64,000 nucleotides of DNA from Arthrobacter sp. 35W (lineage in GTDB: Bacteria; Actinomycetota; Actinomycetes; Actinomycetales; Micrococcaceae). How positions within the stretch are numbered: the first letter of the stretch is position 1; every line of letters starts with the position of its first letter. Shown here piece by piece: positions 41,309 to 49,186 of this stretch. Under the pieces are notes generated by a model. That model was not told the origin of the DNA, searched no databases, and saw only the letters and a program-made list of their open reading frames with translations. Made by a program: the position numbers and the translations under genes. The stretch covers positions 1,115,247 to 1,179,246 of the forward strand of contig NZ_KI519455.1 of NCBI RefSeq assembly GCF_000482545.1, given 5' to 3'.

Positions 41309-42235
41309 TCAGCCTCGTTCCCGCTGTGCTGCGACGTGGTGGGTCATGGTGAAGCCGAATTCGGCCCAGATTTCCTGGTCCGTCATGCGTTCGGGCAGGG
41401 GCTCGGCGCGCAGTTCCAGCAGCCCGCCGATCTGCAGCAGGGACAGGACAAACATCTGCCCGTTGGACGGCGCGGGCACGGTGAGGGTGGCGCCGTCGAA
41501 GATCCGCACACCCAGTGGGGCCGGGCCGCGGCCCATGAACAGGGCGCGGCGGAGCGTGCGGACGTGGCGCAGCGAGACCAAGGCATCCTGCTCCTGGAAG
41601 CCCACCAGCGGCCGGTTGCCCGCGGTCCGGGAGGGGGTTCCGGCAGCGTCGCCGCGCACCGTGGCCCCGCCGGTGGTCTTGTCCATGGTCTCCCAGGCGA
41701 TCGCCCCGGCGCCCGTGACCAGCAGGGTGCCGATGGCGGACTGGCGCGCGTTGAGGCGGACCATGGGGGTGTGCTCGTCCAGCTGGCGGACGTCGTCGAT
41801 GCCGGGGGCGGCAAAGAGCAGCCGGGTGGGCGAGGGTTTTGCGTGCGACGGCGGTGCGGTGCGGGTGGCCTGGTGCGACGACGGCGCGGGTGCCGCTTGG
41901 GAGCCGCCGCGCCCGCCGAGGACCAGGGAGCTGGAACCCGACCCCGAGCTCTGGGCGGTGGCCGTGGGGGCCGGGCGGGAGAGCGAGAGCCCGGCGCTGC
42001 CGGACGGAGCGGAGGATGCCGCCGGAGCGGACGGGGGGCGCGACAAGGACAGCCCGCCGCCCGACGGCGCTGCCGCCGTCGCCGTCCGTCCCAGGCTCAG
42101 CGATGCCGAGGCAGGCGCGGATACGGGCGCGGCAGCAGGCGCAGCAACAACAGGAGCCGCGGCGGCCGCGCCGGGCTTGATCCGCCGGCGCAGGTACGGC
42201 AGATCCGTCCGCGGCCGGGAAGAATTCGGGCCCAC
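41309..42235 (-). CDS. Ter-cluster protein with Ala/Pro-rich linker and unknown C-terminal domain
   Basis: A 308-residue protein. The first 130 residues are low complexity with a repeated SLSLGR/LSLSRP motif (about four copies), suggesting short linear docking motifs on a flexible linker. The rest is a compact beta-rich domain (TRLLFAAPGIDDVRQLDEH, then GVRIFDGATLTVPAPSNGQ). I do not recognise that domain. The GTG start at 42235 is only two bases after the stop of the TerD-like gene, so it is coupled to it. Confidence 0.72.
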   Translation of the reverse strand: MGPNSSRPRTDLPYLRRRIKPGAAAAAPVVAAPAAAPVSAPASASLSLGRTATAAAPSGGGLSLSRPPSAPAASSAPSGSAGLSLSRPAPTATAQSSGSGSSSLVLGGRGGSQAAPAPSSHQATRTAPPSHAKPSPTRLLFAAPGIDDVRQLDEHTPMVRLNARQSAIGTLLVTGAGAIAWETMDKTTGGATVRGDAAGTPSRTAGNRPLVGFQEQDALVSLRHVRTLRRALFMGRGPAPLGVRIFDGATLTVPAPSNGQMFVLSLLQIGGLLELRAEPLPERMTDQEIWAEFGFTMTHHVAAQRERG

Positions 42236-42237
42236 GG

Positions 42238-42789
42238 CTAGGTGTCGATCCGGAAGTCTTTGGCGACGCCGGCCAGGCCAGTGGAGTATCCCTGGCCCAG
42301 GGCGCGGAACTTCCAATCGTCCCGGTGGCGGTAGAGCTCGCCGAACATCATCGCCGTGATGTTGTCCGCGGCGCTGATGGGCACGTTGAAGCGCACCAGC
42401 TCGCGGTTCTCCGCCGTGGCCACCCGGATGTACGCCGAGCGCACGGAGGAAAACGTCCCGTTGCCGCGGGTGTCCGGGTCCACGTAGACGATGAAGGCGA
42501 TCTTGGCGACGTCGGCGGGAACCAGTGACAGGTCCACGTCGATCTGCTCGGTGTCGTCGTCGCCGGCAAAGACCACCGAGCCGTCGGCGCTGGCAATCTG
42601 GTTGAAGAAGACCATGTGGTCGTTGGAGAGCGCGGCCCCGGAGGAATCGCAGAGCACGGCGAAGGGCACCAGCTCGGCCTGCGGGCCCAGGCTCGGGATG
42701 GTTTCCCAGCCCATGCCCACCAGCACCTTGGCCAGGCCCGGGTTTTCGGCGGTGAGCGCGGCGTTGGCGCCGGGTACAAGGTTTCCCAT
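42238..42789 (-). CDS. TerD-family protein with degenerate calcium motif
   Basis: A 183-residue TerD-domain protein: VLVGMGWETI, NDHMVFFNQIASADGSV and KFRALGQGYSTGLAGVAKDF are family hallmarks. The calcium-binding stretch, GDNxTGxGxGDDExI in the other three paralogues here, is shortened to GDDDTEQIDVDL. It may have lost one metal site or bind differently. TerD proteins are cytoplasmic or membrane-associated stress proteins of unclear mechanism. Its ATG overlaps the upstream stop by one base (TAATG). Confidence 0.87.
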   Translation of the reverse strand: MGNLVPGANAALTAENPGLAKVLVGMGWETIPSLGPQAELVPFAVLCDSSGAALSNDHMVFFNQIASADGSVVFAGDDDTEQIDVDLSLVPADVAKIAFIVYVDPDTRGNGTFSSVRSAYIRVATAENRELVRFNVPISAADNITAMMFGELYRHRDDWKFRALGQGYSTGLAGVAKDFRIDT

Positions 42790-43316
42790 TATGGAGAGTC
42801 CAATCGAGGGGGCGTGCCAAGTTCCAGACCGGCGCCGGGGCCGGAGAACTTGTCCGCTAGGAAGCGGCCGTGGGTGGAGAGCTCGGCGATGGCGCCGATG
42901 CGGATCTGGTTCAGCAGGTCCGCGATGGTGGCCTCCAGTGTGGCCAGCTGTTCCACGAGCAGGGCCGTGGCGCGGGAGTCCGGGGTGCGGTCCGCCGGCG
43001 GAATGGCCAGGAAGGAGCGCAGCGGCGAGGGGATGTAGTCCGAGATGATGGCGCCCAGCAGCACGCGCTGCTCGGTGGAGGCGTTCTGCGCGGCGACGGC
43101 GGCAACCACCGTGCGGAGCAGGTCATCGATCTGGCGCAGCTGTGAGGACACCAGCGGCGGCAATTCGGCGCCCGCGCGCCGAATTGCCGTCCGCAGATTG
43201 TCCAGGGACGCAGCGGTCTGCGCGTCCTCGGATTCAACACCCTCCTGGTAGCTGGGCTCGACAATGCCCGCCGCCGGGGCACCCTTGAACAGGGAGCCAA
43301 CAAACTTGCGGATCAC
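42789..43316 (-). CDS. Ter-cluster hypothetical helical protein
   Basis: A 175-residue protein, helical throughout, with a basic N-terminus (MIRKFVGSLFKG) and heptad-rich segments (LVSSQLRQIDDLLRTVVAA, EQLATLEATIADLLNQIR). The GTG start is at 43316, with no strong ribosome site. It sits between TelA and a TerD gene, so it may be a partner of TelA. I do not recognise a named family. Confidence 0.75.
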   Translation of the reverse strand: MIRKFVGSLFKGAPAAGIVEPSYQEGVESEDAQTAASLDNLRTAIRRAGAELPPLVSSQLRQIDDLLRTVVAAVAAQNASTEQRVLLGAIISDYIPSPLRSFLAIPPADRTPDSRATALLVEQLATLEATIADLLNQIRIGAIAELSTHGRFLADKFSGPGAGLELGTPPRLDSP

Positions 43317-43383
43317 TATGCTGCCGCCACTACTTTCGCGTCGTTGATTCTGTTGTTAAAGCTGGAACTGCCAGCAGGAACTG

Positions 43384-44577
43384 CTAGTCCTGCGAGCCCT
43401 GGCGGGACCGCTCCAGGTACGGCTTGGCCTTCTCCAGCCCGGCCTCTAGAGCGTGCACTGTGCCTTCCATGTTCTTCGCCGCTGTGGCGCGGAAGGTGTC
43501 GATGGCATCCATGGTCGCAAAGACGTTGTCGAAGGCCTTCTGCAGGGTCTCGACGCTGACGCCGGAGTTGGACGCCTGCTCGTGGATGCGGACGGTCTGG
43601 TCCTTGAGCATCTCCGAGGTCTTCAGAATCATGTTGTTCGTGGTGGTGTTGATGGCATCGATCTGGTCCAGCACCATCTTCTGGTTCGCCAGCGCCTGGG
43701 CCACGATGACGGCGGTCCGCAGCGCGGCAATCGTCGTCGTCCGGGCCCTGTCGACACCCTTGATCAGTTCCAGGTTGTTCTTGCGGATCAGGTCCATGGC
43801 CAGGTAGCCCTGCACCGAGACGGCCAGCTGGGTCAGGATGTCCTGGTGGCGCTGGCGGATGGGGAAGAGCACGTCCGCCTCAAGCTTCTGCGCCTCCTCG
43901 ATCTGGCCGGAGGCGCGCTTGGCATCGATCTTCTCGACGCAGGCGGCATCCAGGGCCTTGGCGAAGACGGCGTACTCGCTCAGCGTCTGCATGGTCTCCC
44001 AGAGCTGCACCTTCTCGCCCGCCAGGGTGGCGTTGTCCTTGAGCAGCTCGTCCTGGCCGGCCATCAGGGACTTGATGATCTTGTCCAGCTGGGTCTGCGC
44101 CGACTCGTACTTCTGGAAGTACTTGGCCAGCTTGTTCCCGCCCGGAATGAAGCCCAGGATCTTCCGCCCCACGCCCAGATCGGCGTTGTTCGGCGTCAGG
44201 TCCTCCACAGTGGAGCGCAGATCGCCCAGCGTAGTGGCCACGGACACCTGCGCACTGTTGCCAGTCTTCTTGGCACCGGCCACCGACGTCGACGAGCGCT
44301 CCAGCATGCGGCTGGAGAACCCGCTGGAGGAGGTGATCTCCGCCCCGGCCAGCTTGGAGATCCCCTCCACCTTGGTGGTGAACTCCGGGCTGCGCGGATC
44401 GATGTTGGCAATCTCCGAGACAAACTCCCGTGCCTGCTGGCTGATCTCCACCTGGCGGTCGGCCGGAACCGGCACCATGCCCGGGGCGTTGTCCGGCTCC
44501 ACAATGGCCGGCGCATCGGGGGCGCGCAGCACCAGGGCCGCTTCGTTGGTGTCGGGCGGGGTAAGGGGCATGCTCAT
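43384..44577 (-). CDS. telA: TelA-family toxic anion resistance protein
   Basis: A 397-residue TelA homologue, all helical. Family segments include FIPGGNKLAKYFQKYESAQ, QLDKIIKSLMAGQDELLKDNA and QALANQKMVLDQIDAINTT. TelA proteins accompany TerC/TerD and give tellurite or stress tolerance by an unknown mechanism; they are thought to act near the membrane. It lies 51 bases after a TerD gene. The ATG at 44577 has only a distant GGAGAG; an internal ATG two codons later is possible. Confidence 0.92.
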   Translation of the reverse strand: MSMPLTPPDTNEAALVLRAPDAPAIVEPDNAPGMVPVPADRQVEISQQAREFVSEIANIDPRSPEFTTKVEGISKLAGAEITSSSGFSSRMLERSSTSVAGAKKTGNSAQVSVATTLGDLRSTVEDLTPNNADLGVGRKILGFIPGGNKLAKYFQKYESAQTQLDKIIKSLMAGQDELLKDNATLAGEKVQLWETMQTLSEYAVFAKALDAACVEKIDAKRASGQIEEAQKLEADVLFPIRQRHQDILTQLAVSVQGYLAMDLIRKNNLELIKGVDRARTTTIAALRTAVIVAQALANQKMVLDQIDAINTTTNNMILKTSEMLKDQTVRIHEQASNSGVSVETLQKAFDNVFATMDAIDTFRATAAKNMEGTVHALEAGLEKAKPYLERSRQGSQD

Positions 44578-44628
44578 CGTGGTGCCAGTCTCTCCGTGGT
44601 GGGTCAGCTGTGGGAAAAGGGTGGTGGC

Positions 44629-45210
44629 TTAGCCGAAGACGACGCCGAAGTCGCCGGCAATGCCGGCCAGCCCCGTTGCGTAGCCCTGGCCAACGGCCTT
44701 GAACTTCCAGTCGGCACCGTTGCGGTAGACCTCGGCGAAGACCATGGAGGTCTCCGGCGCGGCGTCTTCGCTGAGGTCGAAGCGCACAATCTCCGTGTCG
44801 GTGGCCTGGTTGACCACGCGGCAGTAGGCCGAGCGGACCTGGCCGAAGTTCTGGCGGCGCTCGTCGGCCTTGTCGATCGAGACGGCAATGACCACGCGCT
44901 CGACGTCGGCGGCAACCTTGGTCAGATCGATCAGGATCTGCTCGTCGTCGCCGGCACCTTCGCCGGAGCGGTTGTCACCCAGGTGGGAGACGGAGCCGTC
45001 GGCAGCGGTGGGCTGGTTGTAGAAGATGAAGTCGGCGGAGGAGCGGACCTTGCCGGTGGCGCTGATCAGCAGCGCCGAGGCATCCAGGTCAAAGGGCTCG
45101 CCGCTGGTGGTGCGCGGGTCCCAGCCCAGGCCAACCAGTGCCTTCTGCAGGCCCGGATCGGTCTTCGTCAGGGAGAGGTTGTTGCCTTTTGCAAGTGTCA
45201 GTCCAGCCAT
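44629..45210 (-). CDS. TerD-family stress protein (paralogue 1)
   Basis: A 193-residue calcium-binding TerD protein, complete. Starts MAGLTLAKGNNLSLTKTDPG. The acidic loop GDNRSGEGAGDDEQI carries the usual Asp/Asn ligands, and KFKAVGQGYATGLAGIAGDF ends the domain. An AAAGGA ribosome site precedes the ATG. Very similar to the next paralogue upstream, so the two arose by tandem duplication. A 14-bp hairpin separates them. Confidence 0.94.
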   Translation of the reverse strand: MAGLTLAKGNNLSLTKTDPGLQKALVGLGWDPRTTSGEPFDLDASALLISATGKVRSSADFIFYNQPTAADGSVSHLGDNRSGEGAGDDEQILIDLTKVAADVERVVIAVSIDKADERRQNFGQVRSAYCRVVNQATDTEIVRFDLSEDAAPETSMVFAEVYRNGADWKFKAVGQGYATGLAGIAGDFGVVFG

Positions 45211-45267
45211 GGAAGCGGTCCTTTGTCGGTGCGGGGCTGCTGTGCAGCCTCAGTGGAGTGGGTGGTG

Positions 45268-45300
45268 GTGGCTGCCGCCGCGCTGTGCGGCGGCAGCCAC
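45268..45300 (-). terminator. Intra-operon hairpin between two terD genes
   Basis: A 14-bp perfect stem (45268-45281 with 45287-45300) and five-base loop lie in the 111-base gap. With no T-run and genes continuing downstream, it may partly attenuate or mark an mRNA processing point, letting the first Ter genes be made in excess. Confidence 0.5.
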
Positions 45301-45321
45301 CGGTGGTGCGTGGGGTTCTGC

Positions 45322-45903
45322 CTAGTCCAGGGTGATGCCGTAGTCGGTGACCAGCCCGTACAGGCCGGCGGCGTAGCCCTGGCCCACGGCCCGGAACTTC
45401 CACTCACCGTTGTGGCGGTAGATCTCGCAGAAGATCATTGTGGTCTCGGCCGCAGCGTCCTCGCTGAGGTCGTAGCGGACCACCTCGGTGTCGGTTTCCT
45501 GGTTGACCACGCGGCAGTAGGCGTCGCGGACCTGGCCGAAGTTCTGCCGGCGGGTGTCGCCCTGGTCGATGGAGACCACGATGACCACGCGCTCAACGTC
45601 GGCGGCCACGAGGTCCAGATCAACCAGGATCTGCTCGTCGTCGCCCTCGCCCAGACCGGTGCGGTTGTCGCCCTGGTGGACCACGGAACCGTCCTTGGCC
45701 GCGAGCTGGTTGTAGAAAATGAAATCGTCCTGCGAACGGACTTTGCCATTGGCGCCAATCAGCAGGGCGGAGGCATCCAGATCGAAGGCGTCCCCGCTGG
45801 TGGAACGGGGATCCCACCCGAGGCCCACCAGAGCGCGGCGCAGACCGGGGTCTGCCTTGGTCAACGAGAGGTTGCTGCCCTTGCTGAGGGTCAAAGAAGC
45901 CAT
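45322..45903 (-). CDS. TerD-family stress protein (paralogue 2)
   Basis: A 193-residue TerD protein starting MASLTLSKGSNLSLTKADPG. Calcium loop GDNRTGLGEGDDEQI, end motif KFRAVGQGYAAGLYGLVTDY. AAAGG lies about eight bases before the ATG. It is the closest relative of paralogue 1 and lies 47 bases from paralogue 3. Confidence 0.94.
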   Translation of the reverse strand: MASLTLSKGSNLSLTKADPGLRRALVGLGWDPRSTSGDAFDLDASALLIGANGKVRSQDDFIFYNQLAAKDGSVVHQGDNRTGLGEGDDEQILVDLDLVAADVERVVIVVSIDQGDTRRQNFGQVRDAYCRVVNQETDTEVVRYDLSEDAAAETTMIFCEIYRHNGEWKFRAVGQGYAAGLYGLVTDYGITLD

Positions 45904-45950
45904 TCGACTACCTTTCCTTTGCTACTACTGTCGAAACGTTGGAGCTGAGC

Positions 45951-46544
45951 TTAAAGTGCCGCCGCTGCGTGGGGCACCAGGTCCCCGGCGGTGCGGCCGG
46001 TGGCGCGGTCGCCGATGGCCTTGAAGGACCAGCCGGTGCCGGTGCGGGACACCTTGGCCATGATCATGGCGGTGTGGGTGCCGGCGTCGGTGAGCTGGTA
46101 GCGGGCCACCTCGGGGGTGCCGGCGGTGGACTCATCGACCAGGCGGCAGAAGGCGTTCTGCACCAGATCGAAAGTCTGGCCGCTGTAGCTGGAGATGATG
46201 AAGACGATCTGCGACACGGCGGGGGACACCCGGCTGAGGTCCACCAGGATGGACTCGTCATCGCCGTCGCCGGCGCCGGTGAGATTGTCACCGGTGTGCT
46301 GCGTGGAGCCGTCCTTGCTGGCCAGCTGGTTGAAGTAGACCACGTCCACTGCCTTGCCGGAGGCGTCAAAGAAGATGGCAGAGGCATCCAGATCGATCTC
46401 GGCCGGCTTCTTCAGGCCGCCAAAGAGGCCGCGCTTGACGGGCGCTGCGGAGTCCCAGCCCAGGCCCAAACGCACCCGGGTGAAGGGGGCGCCGTCGTTC
46501 TTGGCGAGCGAGAGCGTCTGGCCCTTTTGCAGTGACAATCCCAT
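45951..46544 (-). CDS. TerD-family stress protein (paralogue 3)
   Basis: A 197-residue TerD protein, more divergent. It starts MGLSLQKGQTLSLAKNDGAP and has an extra charged insert (VKRGLFGGLKKPAEIDLD) before the core. The calcium loop GDNLTGAGDGDDESI is intact. The C-terminal SFKAIGDRATGRTAGDLVPH departs from the GQGYxxGL pattern. It follows TerC by 33 bases. Confidence 0.93.
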   Translation of the reverse strand: MGLSLQKGQTLSLAKNDGAPFTRVRLGLGWDSAAPVKRGLFGGLKKPAEIDLDASAIFFDASGKAVDVVYFNQLASKDGSTQHTGDNLTGAGDGDDESILVDLSRVSPAVSQIVFIISSYSGQTFDLVQNAFCRLVDESTAGTPEVARYQLTDAGTHTAMIMAKVSRTGTGWSFKAIGDRATGRTAGDLVPHAAAAL

Positions 46545-46577
46545 GGAATTACCGTCCTTGATTGATGTAGAGGGGTT

Positions 46578-47717
46578 TCAGGTGGAACGAGTGGTGCTTG
46601 CTTCAAGTTCCTTGCCGGCCGCGATCCGCTTGTTGCGGGCGACGGAGGAGATGAACGCGGCGCCGATGAAGAGGACGCCGATGAGGCCCGTGATGACCTC
46701 GTTGATCTCGATGCTGATGGTCAGCAGCAGGATGGTGGCCAGGGCGCCAATGGCCCAGTGCGCGCCGTGGTCCAGGTACTCGAACTCATCCAGGGTGCCC
46801 TGGCGGACCAGGTAGACGGTGAGCGAGCGGACGAAGATGGCGCCGATCAGGCCCAGTCCCAGGGCGATGATGATCGGGTCCGAGGTGATCGCGAAGGCGC
46901 CGATGACGCCGTCGAACGAGAACGACGCGTCGATGACCTCGAGGTAGAGGAACAGCATGAAGGCCGCTTTGCCCACGGCCTTCCCGACCCCGGTGGTCCC
47001 GGTGGTCGAGCTTGTCGAGACCCGCGAGACCCGCTTGGCGATCGCACCGGCGTCGTCCGCGTCGGTGTCGCCGTCGTGGTCCACATCGAACAGATCGCCC
47101 AGGCCCTTGACCAGGAAGTAGGTGACCAGGCCGAGGATGCCGGCAAAGAGGATCTGCGTTTCCTTGCCATCGGCGGCCAGCTGCGCGGAGGCCACCAGCA
47201 CCAGCAGACCGATCACCATGGAGGCCCCGTTGAGCCGGCCCATGAAGGCCAGCGGCCGCTCCAGCACCGAGATCCAGCGCAGCTCGCGGTCCTCGAACAT
47301 GAAGTCCAGGAAGATCATCAACAGGAAGATGCCACCAAACGCGGCGATCTGCGGGTGGGCCTCGTGCAGCAGGTAGGCGTAGCTGCCCTCCGTGTGGATG
47401 TCGCCCTTTTGCAGGGCAAGGTCAATGGCCTGGATGGGGTTCAGGTTGGCCGTGACGCCCACGATCAGCAGCGGGAACAGGACGCGCATGCCGACGACGG
47501 CGATCAGGATGCCGACGGTGAGGAAGATTTTCTGCCAGAAGGCGCTCATCTTTTCCAGAATGCGGGCGTTGACCACGGCATTGTCGAAGCTCAGGCTGAC
47601 TTCCAGAATGCCCAGAATCGCGCAGAGGATGAGGGCGTTCAGGCCGCCGTAGAGGAACGCCACAACCAGGGCCACGGCGGAGATGCCGAATGACCAGCCA
47701 AATGTTTTGATGAACAC
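46578..47717 (-). CDS. TerC/DUF475-family integral membrane protein
   Basis: TerC-type membrane protein of 379 residues with about eight to nine helices. The two family motifs with membrane Asp/Glu are EVSLSFDNAVVNA and EVIDASFSFDGVIGAFA, thought to bind divalent metal. Between helices is an acidic loop, DVDHDGDTDADDAG, resembling a calcium-binding loop, directly followed by the RVSTSSTTG segment encoded by a dispersed palindrome (47001-47022). The GTG at 47717 has GAAGGGG upstream; the ATG-led extension has no support. First gene of the ter operon. Confidence 0.92.
   Translation of the reverse strand: MFIKTFGWSFGISAVALVVAFLYGGLNALILCAILGILEVSLSFDNAVVNARILEKMSAFWQKIFLTVGILIAVVGMRVLFPLLIVGVTANLNPIQAIDLALQKGDIHTEGSYAYLLHEAHPQIAAFGGIFLLMIFLDFMFEDRELRWISVLERPLAFMGRLNGASMVIGLLVLVASAQLAADGKETQILFAGILGLVTYFLVKGLGDLFDVDHDGDTDADDAGAIAKRVSRVSTSSTTGTTGVGKAVGKAAFMLFLYLEVIDASFSFDGVIGAFAITSDPIIIALGLGLIGAIFVRSLTVYLVRQGTLDEFEYLDHGAHWAIGALATILLLTISIEINEVITGLIGVLFIGAAFISSVARNKRIAAGKELEASTTRST
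47001..47022. repeat. Dispersed VVELVET-type palindrome inside terC
   Basis: The 22 bases are identical to 57678-57699 in the helicase gene, with one extra matching C on each side. The element is palindromic in its GGTCGAG/CTTGTCGAGACC core. Here it is read on the other strand, in frame, as RVSTSSTTG in a loop of TerC. Confidence 0.85.
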
Positions 47718-47938
47718 GCTGAGACAACCCCTTCCCAAGTCCGGGCCGCGGCATCGTGGGACACGGCAGAACTTGTACCTGTCCCAGGAAGAATCCCCCA
47801 AGATCTCACTACATTATCTATGCAGCCGGTATTGCCATCCTAATCATCACGGGGGACATACGGGGCGCGTGGGGGCGGTGGCTATGTACTCTGTCGACAA
47901 GTAGTTCACGTGCAACTGCAATGAGGTGGGGGATCGCC

Positions 47939-49039
47939 ATGATTGAAAATGCTTTGTTGGACGCCAAGGCCCAGCAGCGGGCTCAGGCACTGACTGCATG
48001 GGCCGCCGATGCCGCCGGCCGCGGGCACGCCGTGCCGGTGGAGTCGGACCTGATCGCCATTGCCGTGGGGCGCACAGTGGATATCGCCACCCCGGACCGG
48101 TCGCTGGTGGATGCCTGGTCGGCCACGTTGAAGTGGATTCTCTCGCAGGCGGCCTTTGGCGTGGTGGATCCGCATGTGCACCTGCCCGAGGAGCTCTCGG
48201 CACCGGTGGGGCGGGTTTCCATGGCGGTGGTGGCTGAGGTCGTTCCTGATCCGGCCGCCGAACCGGAGGCCGTCGTCGTCGTTCCTCCGACCGCGAAGAA
48301 GGCCCCCGCCGAGCCGGCCGCGGACAAGTCCTCGGCCAGGGCAAAGGGGACCAAGTGGGAGGCCGACGCGCGTGAGCAGGTTGAGTCCGCCGTCCGCCGC
48401 TTTGCCAAGCCGCTGGCAGATCTGCTGGCCCGTGACGCCAATGAGGGCGACACCCGCCTGCTCATCACCGACATGCTGTGCGAGGGGTTGGGCTACGACA
48501 AGTTCCGCGACCTCACCACCGAATACATGGTCCGGCAGGACTTTGCCGACTACGGCGTGCGGATCGACAAGCAGCTGGTGGCGTTCATTGAGGTCAAGCG
48601 CGTCAGCCAGAAACTCAACGAACGCCACCTGCGCCAGGTGCAGATGTACGCCGTCAACGAGGGTGTCGAGTGGATGATCCTGACCAACGGCGTGGTCTGG
48701 CAGGCGTACCACCTCACCGGCGGGCTGCCGGTGTTGGTGAACCTCGCCTTTGAAATCAATCTGCTGGGCGCGGAATCCGTCCAGGAGAAGGCCAATGCCC
48801 TGTTCAACCTGCACCGGGAGGCACTGAAGCGCCGCCGCATCGACGAGCTGTGGAAGCACCGCGCGGCTACCGAGCCCGCTGCGCTGCTGGACGTGATCCT
48901 CTCCGAGCAGATGATGGATGAGATGCGTCGGGAGATCAAGCGCCGGACCGGGATTACCACCACCATTGAGGCCATCGAGGAAGTCATTCGAACCGAGATT
49001 GTGGACCCCAAACTCATGGCGAAACTGTACAAGTCCTAG
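47939..49039 (+). CDS. HsdR N-terminal-type nuclease-like protein
   Basis: A 366-residue protein annotated in relatives as type I restriction HsdR N-terminal domain protein. The N-terminal 110 residues are a separate helical module; a Pro/Ala linker follows; the nuclease-like core at about 150-300 has the PD-(D/E)XK pattern GVRIDKQLVAFIEVKRVSQ and then WMILTNGVVWQAYHL. No helicase or HsdM/HsdS gene is nearby, so it is not part of a type I system. AGGTGGGGGA precedes the ATG at 47939; the frame is open further upstream. Divergent from the ter operon across 221 bases. Confidence 0.8.
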   Translation: MIENALLDAKAQQRAQALTAWAADAAGRGHAVPVESDLIAIAVGRTVDIATPDRSLVDAWSATLKWILSQAAFGVVDPHVHLPEELSAPVGRVSMAVVAEVVPDPAAEPEAVVVVPPTAKKAPAEPAADKSSARAKGTKWEADAREQVESAVRRFAKPLADLLARDANEGDTRLLITDMLCEGLGYDKFRDLTTEYMVRQDFADYGVRIDKQLVAFIEVKRVSQKLNERHLRQVQMYAVNEGVEWMILTNGVVWQAYHLTGGLPVLVNLAFEINLLGAESVQEKANALFNLHREALKRRRIDELWKHRAATEPAALLDVILSEQMMDEMRREIKRRTGITTTIEAIEEVIRTEIVDPKLMAKLYKS

Positions 49040-49186
49040 CTGCTTCTTGAGTTCACAGACAAGCCGTCCCAGCATTCACCATTCGTGCCCCTTGGCAAAT
49101 GTTGACCGTAACAGTGCGGGCGCCGCGGCGTTGCTAGCCTTGCGTGGTCGCACGAGCGGCAGACAAACTTTCCAGGGGGAAATCCA

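Noticed and set aside
42787-42820. Frame error between TerD and the preceding hypothetical gene
   Set aside because: The TAATG one-base overlap is a normal coupled stop/start.
47939-49039. Complete type I restriction-modification system
   Set aside because: Only an HsdR-N-like piece is present; no helicase part, methylase or specificity subunit is nearby.
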